From Dioscorea cayenensis subsp. rotundata (lineage: Eukaryota > Streptophyta > Magnoliopsida > Dioscoreales > Dioscoreaceae), in the NCBI RefSeq assembly GCF_009730915.1, contig NC_052486.1:20923589-20987588 (forward strand): 64,000 nucleotides of DNA, in the 5' to 3' direction. Positions 52,733-64,000 of the stretch are shown piece after piece. How positions within the stretch are numbered: the first letter of the stretch is position 1; every line of letters begins with the position of its first letter. The notes beneath the pieces are model-generated. The model was not told the origin of the DNA, did not search any database, and worked only from the letters and a program-made list of their open reading frames with translations. Both the position numbers and the translations under genes were made by a program.

Positions 52733-53477
52733 ACAAAAAAAATTAAGGTATTTTCATTTACATACCAGATAAAAATCATGTTTATTTAACAAATTATCAA
52801 ACTAGCATTAATTAGTAGTAAGAGGGGAAAATGAAGATTAAAAAACAAATCAAGAATATATAAACTTAGTTATTTATAAGATTTTTAAGTTGATTTTAAC
52901 CTATATTTCTTATTATTAAAAAGACCAACAATTTTCTCCAAAAAAAAAAAGGTATAAAATAAAAATGTTGGGGTTCTCATGTTCACACTTGATGAACAGT
53001 GGCCACCACAATGAAGAAACAAAGCAAGGAATGCATCATTGATTTGATGTATAAATCCAGAGAACATTCTCAAGTACTGGCCTCTTCTCCCCACAACAAA
53101 ATAAAGCTACTTTTATGAAGCTTGTGCAGACATGAGTCCTCTTTACTACACAATCAATCAAAACACAACCTCAGGCGTGACATAATTTGTGCACACTCAC
53201 AATTCACAAGCACACACACACATATATATATATATATACACATTTTAATATATATAAGTGACCACATGGACTTTATAAAGTTCATTCATTCATAAAGAAG
53301 ATAGGACATGCGCATGCAACTCTAATCCCAATTCATGCGGACAAAAAGCAACACAATTCACATGTTATTCTATTGGTCTAACTCAAAAGAGAAAGACTCT
53401 TTTTACTGCATTATCAAATCTTTAATTGTTTCTTGTTACAAATAGATATCAAGTAGTCTTTTTACTCTTTTTTCAGC

Positions 53478-53862
53478 AGGATCCATCTGATGCTGCTCAA
53501 AAGATCAAACGTTCCCTTAACTTCATGAGCTCCAGATCCACTGATTCTACAAGTGAAATGACACATACCACAGACCGGGAGTAATCTGCTTCTCTTTTGT
53601 TGTTGGACAGGCCTTTGTCTCCAGATGATGGACTTCGCCAGCTCAGCTCGTTATCTTTTCCCTCTTTTTCATTATTGCTTTTTTTCTAGTTCTGTTTACT
53701 GTTATTCTCATCCCTGGTGAGGATACCAGCGTCTCTTATTGTTGTTTTCCAGTTCGGTTTTTTTTTCCTTCTGTACTTGGTACTCTTTATTCCTCTCTTT
53801 TTTCTAATAAATTTGTGGTTTATCCACTTTATTCAAAAAATAAATAAATAAATAAAAATCTT
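53478..53862 (+). mobile_element. LINE 3' end, 5'-truncated
   Basis: The first 105 bp read through to a stop as the end of a protein (KIKRSLNFMSS, then MTHTTDRE). A T-rich 3' untranslated region follows, then TAATAAATTTGTGGTTTATC and an (AAATA)n tail. An open C-terminus, untranslated tail and A-rich repeat end typify plant non-LTR retrotransposons truncated by incomplete reverse transcription. No target duplication was fixed. Confidence 0.5.
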
Positions 53863-54208
53863 TCTCACATTTTTATTTCTGTGATCATTTTATTTTTATC
53901 CATCACTTTGAGGCCTCATTTAGGCCATTGAAAGATTAACATGAGCCCATTTCAAAAGATGAATGATCAAAAAATATATTCACTTAATGTCATTTATATT
54001 TATATAAAGTTATATATTCAACTCAAATATATATTTACGAATTATATTGTAATAATAGGTTTGCTATAATATTTAAAACATGAAAACAAACAACTTTGTA
54101 TATAATCAAAATATTTTTTAGTTATAAAACTGAAGTGTAAATTAAGTTTTGGCATTGAGGGAGCCCAAAAATATTTGGATCATTTGACTAATTAATTAAT
54201 TTAAATCA

Positions 54209-54277
54209 ATATATTGAATCCAAAGTCAGTTGAAAATTAATGAGTAAAAACAATAATTTCAGACTTTATTATGCTCG

Positions 54278-54311
<34 letters not shown>

Positions 54312-54742
54312 ATCCAGTAAGTTTTGTTACATGGAATGTTGGGTGGCATATATTGGCTAGATTATGTTGAAGGCCCAATAGCAAAAGCTCTTATAATTCA
54401 TCATGACAATGAAAGACAGATAATGAACAACAAAGTTTCTTTGATATTTGGAATAGTTATCTAGTCAAGTACATGAAGATTAATATATTGAATCCAAATT
54501 AGTTGAAAATTAATGAGTAAAAACAATAATTTCAGACTTTATTATGCTCATGAATATATATATATATATATTTGATCCAGTAAGTTTTGTTACATGGAAT
54601 TTTTGGTGGCATATATTGGCTAGATTATGTTGAAGGCCCAATAGCAAAAGCTCATATAATTCATCATGACAATGAAAGACAGATAACAACATAGTTTCTT
54701 TGATATTTGGAATAGTCATCTAGTCAAGTACATGAAGATTAA
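54209..54742. repeat. Tandem duplication of ~270 bp
   Basis: Copy 1 (54209-54482) and copy 2 (54483-54742) both run from ATATATTGAATCCAAA to GTACATGAAGATTAAT and are nearly identical. They differ in the (TA)n length near 54285 and 54555, a few substitutions, and a short deletion near 54688 in copy 2. The high identity points to a recent event. Both copies are non-coding. Confidence 0.9.
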
Positions 54743-55384
54743 TTCTTGTCACAAAACTATATATAAAAAAGAAATAATTAATCAAACATATATCATGCTC
54801 AGAGATTCAATTTGCTTAATCAATTCAAAACAACCAAGAGGTTAAAAAGAGATTTAAATAAAAACTTGTCAACAAGAATTAATCAAGAAGTAACTAGATT
54901 ATAAATGTTTCCTTGTAATATGTATATACTTGAATACAAAATCATTGATGCTCTAATGAGTACTATATATTCATAGCACTAGTAATTTATTCTGGATCTT
55001 TCACTATCTAAAGTCCAAAAAAAAAATGTTCTAACATGTTAAATATATAAATAATTTCTTTGATAATTAACAATAACTGTTTGAAATGCATGCGCATGAC
55101 ATATTAATAAATTTGTTACATATTTTTTGAAGTTATGAGTCATTATATTGAAAATTAAGCATTAACCTCAAATAACCTCATATAACCTCATAAAATATAT
55201 CAATATACAAATTAAATATACCAAAATATCATAAAATGATATTCATAATATACACATATATATATACATACAGATGTCAATCCAACATATTTTATTCATA
55301 TTTAGGGTCGTAAAAGCAGGTTTTGAAAAGAAAACGTATTAGCTAAGTTGGATGAAGGAGCCGTACGTGTTTTGTTTTGTTTTT
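54743..55384. other. AT-rich spacer
   Basis: No gene or recognisable element was seen. It ends in a TTTATTTATT tract that belongs to the tail of the neighbouring minus-strand LINE. Confidence 0.45.
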
Positions 55385-55830
55385 TATTTTTTATTTATTT
55401 ATTTATTTAAGATAAAAAAACTACAAAGTAGCTAATTTATTGAAAACAAAAACAAAGTACAATGAAGTATACAAAACACAAACTACAACCGAACAACATC
55501 GATTAAAAAGGAAAGCCCATCCTCTGAACCGAATCTATCAACCACTTTGGAAGATCCATTCTTTTATGAAATAGGGATAAAACAAGGAATTTTCGTGCTT
55601 TATGAGCTAATCTTTTGCTGAATTCTCGTAACATTGTCATCACTATTAATTCAAATTTAGAGCTTGACAGACAGCAAAGCAATCAGTGAAAGCCAACCCA
55701 ATTTCAATGTTCCAATCTGCTGCAACCTTCAAATATATCCATATGCATTGTGCACATCAATCTCAGGTTCCAGGCTTGATTGTGTCTCATTCTTGTGCTG
55801 AATGAGACTTGTAAGTTAAAAAGGTAAAAG
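55385..55830 (-). mobile_element. LINE 3' end with RNase H-like relic
   Basis: On the minus strand, frames include DWNIEIGLAFTDCFAVCQAL, then LAHKARKFLVLSLFHKRMDL and PKWLIDSVQRMGFPF before a stop. That is the end of the RNase H-like domain found at the C-terminus of plant LINE reverse transcriptases. Frame breaks occur between the pieces. A 3' tail with CAATAAATTAGC and an (AAATA)n-type end at 55385-55410 follows. The rest of the element is missing. Confidence 0.65.
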
Positions 55831-56142
55831 TCCAAACTAGCTTGTAAGAAATTGTTGATTCAGGCATCTCTGACAATGCAAGCTACAAATTAATGATATA
55901 TGTTCATAAGATATATATATATACTATTTCAATAAGATATATATATTTAATATTATAGGGAAAAAAGTAACAACTGAATCTGAAATTAGTGTTTTGTTTA
56001 AATTCAAGGTCTTGGAAGGAAATTTTGGAAAGAAAGCCTGCTAACTAAGCTACAAGAAAAAGACTCGTAGGTTGAAAAAAGAAAAGTCTAAATTAATTTG
56101 TAGGGACAAGCATATATGGTTCTGAGATCTCCCGCTATGCAA

Positions 56143-56192
<50 letters not shown>

Positions 56193-57415
56193 TTAAATCA
56201 GATGTTTCATATTATTTGAAAATGGTAACAACGCAACCTAAAATTAGTGGTTTATTCATAGGACGAAACTCATTAATGATCGCACTCGGGATATTAGCAA
56301 GTGCGCATTGTTGAGAGTAATGAGTCTAAAACTAAAATTACTTGAGTAACTCGATATGGGTCATTTGAGTTCCTTGTGATGTTGTTTGGGCTTACTAATC
56401 CCCCAAATACATTTTGCAATTTAATAAACATTGTGTTTCATGGGTACATTGATGTGTGCCTAATATAACTCAATGATAATTAATGTAATCTAATAATAAT
56501 TTAATATTTTTTTATGAAAGTAAATAAACCATAATTTATTAATAATAGGCAACCGAACAATCTAATAGGAATACCAAAAAGAAACATACAAGAAAATTTA
56601 TAAAAAACAGACACAAAAAGATAAAAAAAGACAGAATGAAAGTTGAACAAAGAACTATAATAGTGATAACATTATACAAAATCTAGTGTTTGAATTTTAT
56701 AAGATCAGTATACATTTATAGTGATAACAATATTCGACACCTTTGCTTACACCCTCATTGCAAGTATCTAGTGTTTGAGTTTTATAAGATCCGTAGACAT
56801 TAATGATAATGATAGTGATAACATTATACAAAATGAAACAAAAAACCTGACAGCCTAGAAATCCAAAGAAGATATGGTGAAAGCTCAGAGAGAAATAGAA
56901 AATGGCACCAATATCAACACATCCTCCAGAGAAGCATCACATCACTACCTTCATGATTGACAAGACAATCACTTTGACCAACAAAACCCCTCTTATCATA
57001 TACATGCTATTTCATCCATCGTTAATTTATTCCCAATTCTTGTATGAATTGAACTTGCTTTGTCTTGCCACAAAAATGATCATACATTTTAGAAGGATAT
57101 ATATATAGCTAAAGTTTAGTCAATTGTTCAAAATAAATGATCAGTTAAAGAAATTAAACAGTGTATATCCTTAAAAGTAATTAAAAAAAAAAAATAAGAC
57201 AATGAATGGAGAGTGAATGAATGGGAATGGATGTTTAGTTGTTGGCCATATATGCTTTGCAATGACTTCATTCCTAGAGGACCCATGATCACATCATAAC
57301 GTCCCATGCTTCAACAGTCCTTAGCACCAGTCATTTCACCAAGACACATGGACACATCCTTATCACTCGCTAAAGGCCACTCTTTATTAAATCATTCATT
57401 CATATATATATTTCT

Positions 57416-57447
<32 letters not shown>

Positions 57448-59860
57448 CTCTCTTTGTTCAAACCTTGTATTGATCTTTTAATATCTTTTCTTTTATGTTA
57501 TCTTTATCTTTCTTATATTATGTCATGTTATACACGCTTGAAGATCACAAGAAGTATACTTATATGTTCTTGTATTGTATGCATGCACACAAAAGTGAAA
57601 ACAAGTCTTTTTCATGGGGTCAAACTTTGTTTGAGAAGGCATTAATTTTGTAATGTTAATTGTTCATACAATTATTAAGATGTATATATGGCCTACAAGA
57701 AAAATGGAAAAAGAAAAAGACTGTGAACTATTGTAAGAGTGCTTAAGCAAATGAAATTCAATTTCTCTAATGAAAGTAACGCTACTGCTGTTCCTATAGA
57801 GACGTGCAAGAATTCTTGATAATTAAGTTGCTTAATTTAATTGATTTCGCATACCGAAATATTCAAAGATAAAGTTATCTACAATAGAAACGTGATATTT
57901 CTGATTGCTTTTGTTTTCTAAGTCTTGCAAGTATATATATATATATATAGCTCAAGAAGAAAAAACAAAAATCTTACCATAGCAAGTTTTCATCTCCAAA
58001 AATGTTTATTTTATTAAGTAATAATTGAAGACTTTTTTTTTTCTTTTTTTTAACAAATATTTATTTTATTAAAAAAATAGTTTTGATGGTTTACGGAATC
58101 AAATAACATGTCATTTCTTATAAAAGTAATTCTACAATTAAAAAACACATGGTAGAAGTGCTTTTGCAAAATATAAATTAAGCATTTATTTTAACAAACA
58201 GATTCAAACAGCCTCTTATGAATCCTCATTAATCTTTGCACTTAAATTTATTGACCATGTTGAACTATAACATTTGAACATATGTAATGGTTACTTAATA
58301 TTTTTTCCTAATCTTAGGATTTTGATAAGACCTTTGTTATTGGGAAACATGTAACACCTCTTACTTGAGAAGGCAGATATTCAAAGTAAATGTTTTAATT
58401 CAACATTACTTGAATGATAAAAAAAGGAATAGTTGTGTTGAAAAAACTATCCATAAGTGTTAGACAAATCATATGAATTAATAACAAAGGCAAGACTATT
58501 ATAATTTAGGTAGCACTTGTGCATGATGAAGCAAAACACAAAGTAAACTAATGAAGTTCTAGAAAACAAGAGGACCTTATAATTGATCAATGTACATATC
58601 ATTGAAGAAAAATTAACTTTGTTTAATATCAATGTGCTCTTATTCCACAAAACTGTGCATATTTTGTTTTCAAGCTTCTGTTGATAATTTAATAGATGAA
58701 AACAAAACCCTAGTCAAACACATGAGCTACTGTTTAATGGGACACTGGTTTACATAAACACTAACCTAGATCAATCTAGAGTTCTTTTGGTACTTAGTCT
58801 GCATGATAATTAATTCATTCTCTTGTTCTTGTTCTGATTCTAGAATTATTTCATTGTCTTATTGCTTCCAAGAAGAAGACAACTGGGATGCCATCATTCG
58901 ACATAAGAATTAACATGTTGTACATATTTGTGTATAAGATGGAAGTATAAAACAAGAGAAAATATATGAATAAAAATGTTTTATATTTAAGTTGAACTTT
59001 AGCAAACAGCATTAATCAAGTGATCCTTTAAGTTGTTTGATAATTCTTGCAGCATTGTCATATATATAGTTTGTACAAGAAAGAACAAGAAAAAAATCAA
59101 GGAAAAATCAAGCAACATATCATTGATAACATGATTTATTTTGATCATATGCTAATAATGAATAGTATATTGTTTTAGAAACAAAAAAATATTAACCATT
59201 AAGATATATATGAATCATTGTTGTGTGAAGAAATCCATTCTTGTACTTTGCTGATGAGATTATATATTTTTCCAGTTGAAAAAAGAACCTGAATATTGTA
59301 ACAACTTATGGAAGTTTTTTTCATGAGTGGAATTGCCAACAATTTATGTTAATCAAAAGGTTCTTTTTTTCTTTTTAATGATATGATCAGTCTCTGAGTT
59401 CTTCTATATATATATAATCTTCAAATTATCACTACATATATATTTACACACAAACACTAACAATCAAAGTTAATTAATAAATTGCATTACAATGTCATGA
59501 ACTCATATATAGAGTAAAATATAACCAGTTAAATTCAAGATTATATGGAAGAAATAAAACATAGAGTAGATGCAGAAAATTAAAAGATGATGGAATTAAT
59601 GGTAGAAGTGGTCTGTCTATTTGAAAGAGATGTGCTGTCCATAGATATAAAACATGATCATGCAAAGTAAAGGCAGCACAACAAGCTCCCGTTTTACTCG
59701 ACAAGAAGACCAAGTAGAGAAAATTAAAAAAAAAAAAAAGAAAAAAAAGCAACAAAGAGAGAAGAAAGAAGGAAACCCTAAAGATGAACAGTTCTAACAG
59801 TTACTTTAAAGAAGAGGAATCCCAGAGAAAATATAGAAACCCTAATGGTAGTTGTAGTTG
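55831..59860. other. Gene-free AT-rich region
   Basis: No coding sequence was supported. It holds a (TTA)n microsatellite at about 56143-56181, (TA)n(TG)n at about 57416-57447, other short (TA)n runs, and A/G-rich sequence near 59725-59770 that may be downstream of the YABBY gene. The open frames in it are short, AT-rich and without recognisable domains. Confidence 0.5.
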
Positions 59861-59865
59861 TAGAA

Positions 59866-59875
59866 GAAGAAGAAG

Positions 59876-59905
<30 letters not shown>
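59866..59905. repeat. (GAA)n microsatellite in YABBY 3' UTR
   Basis: About 13 GAA triplets lie 20 bp beyond the YABBY stop codon, reading as (TTC)n in the transcript. It is expected to vary in length between individuals. Confidence 0.85.
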
Positions 59906-59906
<1 letters not shown>

Positions 59907-59924
59907 TGATAATTCTTCATGGCT

Positions 59925-60314
59925 TTAGAAGGGAGTCACTCCCATATTAGCTGCTGCAGCAGCAGCATACAACCCATCTCTCAGCATCACATCATCTCCT
60001 TCCTATCAAAAAAATCATTAAAAAAAAAACAGAAAGAATTTTTATAATATTAAATTAAAAAATGAACTTTTAGGGTTTAATATTAAACTTCTTTTTCTTT
60101 ACCTGCTGGCGTACACTGCTCTTCTTCAAGGCCTGGTCTGGCATCATTCCGAAGTGGATGTGTGGGAAGTGTGCCCACTGATCAATGCCAACAAAGAACA
60201 TTAAACTTATATAGTTTGAATATTATGAAAACCCTAGTACTTCCAGTGAACCCTAAAAGTATAGCATATAAATAGACTGCAAACAAAGTGATGAGGAGGA
60301 GAGCTAGAGATAGC

Positions 60315-60359
<45 letters not shown>

Positions 60360-61512
60360 ACGTTCTTTGCAGCTGCACTGAAGGCCTCCCTGTGTGTGAT
60401 GTCTGGGTTACCAGCTTTGATGCGTTGGATTTCGTCCCTGCCATGGCCATCACTTTTCTTTATAGTTTTCAATTCACTTTGCACTACTATTAAATATGAG
60501 AGAGAAGAGAGCAACAGAGAAACAAAAAAAAAAATACAGAGAAAGAGAGCTAACAAACTAAGATCAAAGATATATCATTGTGTTGTAAATTGTAATAATA
60601 ATAATATTAATAATATAACTCACTTGATGAATCTATTGTAAGCTGAGGGAACTCTCTGTCTCTTCTCAGGAGCTGCAAATTAACAAAACTCTTAAGAATT
60701 ATGAATATGTTTATATGTGTGTATATATGAATACTAAATTTAATTTTTGTTTTCTTTTTTGTAAATTGGAGCTGAGCTCAATTATTCACTTTGATGGGGG
60801 ATGCTGTAGATCACCAATGAAAAGACAATGGTGCAACTGTTTATCAACCAATGCAGCAACACATCCAACCAAATTAAACACCACAAAAGCAAAGTAATCA
60901 AAGAAGGAAATCTCACGTCTGTTGACAACTGGGGTAGGAGGGAGAGGGAGATCCTCATCAGTTCTCTTCATCGGTGGCATCGTATTGGTATTCCTAATAT
61001 TCTGTTGGTCTAAGAGAATGCTCGACGGTGGCAAAGGTGGTGGTGGTGGACACTGTGTCTCATCCTACAAATAACACAAAGAAATTAAATAAAAATAATT
61101 AATCCTCAAGCATATATATATATATATATATATATTGGGAAGAAAGAGATGGATATACCAAGAGATTATGGTGAACAAGATGGAGCTGGTTGGCGGTGGG
61201 GAGTAAAAGGCCGCGCATGTTGACAGAGAGAAGGTTGGTGCAGTGGCCGCATCTCACAGTAACAGTCTTGAAGAGGCTACTGCAAGGAACACTCACCTGG
61301 AAAGCAGGGAAAGAAGGTGAAGTGATGAATCATGTCAAGCATACAGAGAAGAGGAAGAAGATGAAGAAGTTGAAATTGGTGGTAAAAAATTTATATATAT
61401 ATATATGTACAGCGAGGACAGTGTCACAGAAGTTGCAATGGACGTAGCAGAGTTGCTCGGAGGGAGGAGGGGAGAGGTGGTCCAGAGAAAAGGCAGCTGA
61501 AGAAGATGACAT
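59925..61512 (-). CDS. YABBY transcription factor, FIL/YAB3 clade
   Basis: Seven coding exons on the minus strand: 61512-61411, 61296-61159, 61064-60917, 60672-60624, 60437-60362, 60177-60103 and 60002-59925. They give 221 residues. The C2C2 zinc finger uses Cys26, Cys29, Cys50 and Cys53 ([17 protein letters not shown] and [17 protein letters not shown]). A Pro-rich linker with [10 protein letters not shown] follows. The YABBY HMG-like domain is encoded by exons 3-6 ([52 protein letters not shown]). The tail [14 protein letters not shown] and NMGVTPF marks the FILAMENTOUS FLOWER/YAB3 clade. These nuclear factors specify abaxial identity and lamina growth in leaves and floral organs. The first ATG in a CT-rich leader was chosen; an in-frame open stretch upstream has no ATG. 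Exon 5 is followed by a (TC)n tract at its donor. All key residues are present, so it looks functional. Confidence 0.97.
60321..60358. repeat. (GA)n tract abutting YABBY splice donor
   Basis: About 17 GA dinucleotides sit only a few bases inside intron 5, read as GTCAGTCTCTCTC in the transcript, where GTCAGT is the donor. Expansion or contraction changes the sequence immediately downstream of the splice site. Confidence 0.88.
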
Positions 61513-64000
61513 GATGGGAAGAGGGGAGGCAAAAACTCTCCTTCTTCTTTGTTCCCAACTGCTCTGATTTGATGGACCAACGGAAGAGAGAGAGAAAGAG
61601 AAGGGTATGGTATGGGTATGGTGATGTGATGCTGTGATTTGATGCCTTGATTTGATGCTTTGATTGACTGGAAATCCCTGAATGGCTAACCTCGGATCTG
61701 TTGTTCTGATTAGAAAATAGAAGTTGGGGGAAAAGAGAGAGAGAGAGGGAGGGAAAGAAAGAAGGCAGATAGAAAGAGTAAAGAGTAAAGAGAGAGAAAG
61801 AGAGCAAAGTTCAGAGAAGGAAAGAGAAAGATAAAAGGGCAAGGGAGAAGTTTTGAGACTAGTTCTTTCTTCCTATCTTTTCAATCTCTCCTTCTCTCTC
61901 TCTCTCTGTCTCTCAGTTTGCAAGAGAGGAAAAAGGAATCTGAATGAGTGATGGGGATTTGTCTTCTGTATAAGTTACTGTTGGTGATTATCTATGCAAG
62001 CTCTTTCTTTTTTTTTGCCAAGAGTTTGTTTGTGTGTATATATACATATATGGAACTCATGTATATATATATGTGTGTGAATAATTAATTAATTAATACT
62101 TATACTATACTACCACATGTGCTACATGAAGAGAAGGACTAAAAACAAGCATCTCCGTGCATCTTTTTTCCTCTCCTTCTCTCTTTCTTCTCTGAGAAAG
62201 TACTTTGTGTTTGTATTGGTTCTTTTGCTTTCTTCTTTGAAATTTTATCTAACATGTTTTTTTTTTTAACTAATGATTTTTTTTTAATAATTATTTATAA
62301 AATATCAACTATGTTTATAGGTATGGAAATTATAAACTTTATATAAAAATAAAAATAAAAAACATTATACCGAATTGTTGGATATGTGTCATGTGCTAGT
62401 AGATTGTAATTATATGCACCTGCACATGGTGCTTATTTATTGAGTTGATATAATGCATCATATGAAAATAATCTTATTCTTTTAAAGACGGCTACTTTTA
62501 AAAACATAGATTACATTTAAACAAAATTTAATAATGGAACCTACAAATAGATTATCAAGTCAAATTACTTTAATGGACATCAAGTTTTTAAATATACAAT
62601 AAAAAAATTTTCTAACTTATGTTTGCTTGATTTTGCATAAAACTAATTAAGATATATAGAAAGTAATCCCTAATCTAAGGGATATCTTTCCAGTCCACTA
62701 GAGAATTATATATATATATATATATATATACATTCATGTTTATGATTAAAACATAGCTTATTGCATTCACTACAAATATGCTGTGATTGACAAATTAAAC
62801 TAATGAATTCTAACATATCTACCATTGTCTACACACTGTGAAAGAGCAATGAGTAACCGCTACTAATTTTTGAATTATGTTTGACTAAATGGCAAAACCA
62901 AGCAAGTGAGTTGAGGTAAAAAATAATAAAAGAGGAAAAAGAAACTAATATGTGGTCCATTATCTCTTGGAAATTAAGGACCATCTCTAAGAATCTAGGA
63001 GTTGAAATGAAGTTGTTAGAAGGTTGAAACAAGTGACATAAATAGGAATCTAAGTATTGGAAAAAATTGTAAATCCACTTGTTGTACCATAAACTCGTGC
63101 AATCCCTAATTCCAACAATGGAAGTGAAATTAGATGCAAAGAAGGCAAATTAAGTATATGTGACACTTATCCAAAAACAGAAAGGTCAAATTTGAACATT
63201 ACCATGAGAACATAAAATAAAATAAAAAAAAAAGAACTTTTTACTTGAAAAACAAGACAGAGTTTTAAACAAGCAATTTTTTTTTTTTGAATAATAGACG
63301 ACAAGCACCTTTTTATATGAATATAAACAGTACCAAACAGTACTGGAACCCAGATGTACAATATATGTACAGTATGAGAATAGTATAAGAATCCCGGGTG
63401 AACAGTGTATGTAAACAAGCAATTAGAATTCATAAAATAAAATTCAACTATTATTTACTTGTGAATTCAACTATTAATATTCATAAATGATTAAATGCAA
63501 TGAAATGCATTAATTTTTACTTCCTCTTGAATTTAATATAATGAATCACCAAACAAAGTTCATAATAAATAATCACTTTTGTCAAACCTCAATATATATA
63601 TATATATATATATACATACATTCAACGTCCCCTTGTGTACAATCCAAAAAGCTCTTCTAAAGTCCATTTTCAAATGAAATCAGAGGTAATGCACCATGTC
63701 CACACCTTATTTCAATCATGAACCTCTCTAGTTAAAGCCTTGGATTCTTTGGAAAAGAAGAGTCTTGGCCATACATAGTTAGCATAAAAGAAGAGCCATT
63801 GCAAAAGAGTTTGTGGTCCAATCCCTCATATCTTATTCTAGAAAAACCAACTCTATCTTGAGCAATTCTCAAGCTAATAAATTAAAACCTCAACCATTCT
63901 TGAAATTTCTTATGACAATAAAACATTGCACTAATCAATCTTTCTTAAATAATAATGCATGATAATAATGAAAAGAATAACTTGTTATAAGCATTAGTGT
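61513..64000. other. YABBY upstream region and AT-rich flank
   Basis: The first 350 bp upstream of the start codon are strongly CT-rich on the minus strand (GAGAGA runs at 61735-61745, 61790-61802 and 61890-61912), as in long YABBY leaders. Beyond about 62040 the DNA is AT-rich with (TA)n at 62708-62730 and 63593-63613. No second gene was seen. The minus-strand frames at 63167-63433 are low-complexity and unsupported. Confidence 0.5.

Larger units (their letters stand above)
48655..53475. other. Long AT-rich gene-free region
   Basis: No coding sequence was supported. Contents: TATC/TA-type repeats at 48670-48722, CTAG palindromes at 49618-49634, a possible minus-strand promoter and spliced leader at 49782-50129, an inverted-repeat hairpin at 51974-52004 beside a GTGTTTGGTT element end at about 51850, strongly AT-only DNA at 52040-52430, and (TA)n at 52699-52726. 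The minus-strand frame at 50303-50491 has no recognisable domain. Confidence 0.5.

Noticed and set aside
61330..61842. 170-codon minus-strand frame extending upstream of the YABBY start
   Set aside because: The extension begins at TTG, is CT-repeat leader sequence, and lacks an in-frame ATG before 61512.

Overview
The window is nuclear DNA of a flowering plant. The basis is spliced genes with plant GT-AG introns, a YABBY transcription factor, a PEX19 with a plant-type CaaX end, a NAC-domain relic of the VND type, a Ty1/copia element, Mutator-like DNA carrying a plant mobile domain, and Stowaway, hAT and PIF-type miniature elements. The background is very AT-rich and full of (TA)n tracts. I cannot fix the species; a low-GC, non-grass monocot is a guess. 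A run of exactly 1000 N (44442-45441) is an assembly gap.

Layout: 1-8720 is gene-free and AT-rich, with a Stowaway MITE, two larger inverted-repeat elements (one carrying a GC-rich Ser/Thr/Pro-coding insert) and hairpins. From 8836 to 15162 lie two convergent housekeeping genes: a GT8 glycosyltransferase of the PGSIP7/8 type (+) and PEX19 (-). A PIF-type MITE with an internal 122-bp tandem repeat sits 133 bp upstream of the PEX19 start. From 16268 to about 20804 is a Mutator-like composite: inverted ends, a ~290-bp tandem array, a frameshifted transposase N-terminus and a ~41-bp minisatellite. A truncated copia element (23420-26690) abuts the promoter of the proteasome beta-1 gene PBA1 (26889-32158, +), whose second intron holds a hAT element with a perfect 8-bp target duplication. 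Next come a broken F-box gene (33303-34213, -) and an acyl-ACP/acyl-lipid thioesterase (35645-38191, +) with a probable one-base lesion at its last exon.

From about 38320 to the gap the base composition changes sharply: GC-rich, CpG-rich blocks alternate with AT-rich spacers full of GTTTAA words. One block holds a plant mobile domain shredded over several frames. To the right of the gap is a VND-type NAC pseudogene (45982-48654, +), then about 11 kb with only LINE 3' ends, a 270-bp tandem duplication and simple repeats. An intact FIL/YAB3-clade YABBY gene (59925-61512, -) follows, and nothing recognisable lies beyond it.

The intact genes are unlinked in function: peroxisome membrane-protein import, protein degradation, plastid lipid release, membrane glycosylation and leaf polarity. 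I see no operon-like or clustered pathway and no clear new biological system. The most unusual parts are the 38.3-44.4 kb block, the Mutator-like composite, and splice-site features in PEX19 and the thioesterase gene. Exon boundaries were placed by hand from reading frame, GT/AG signals and remembered family sequences; no transcript data were available.
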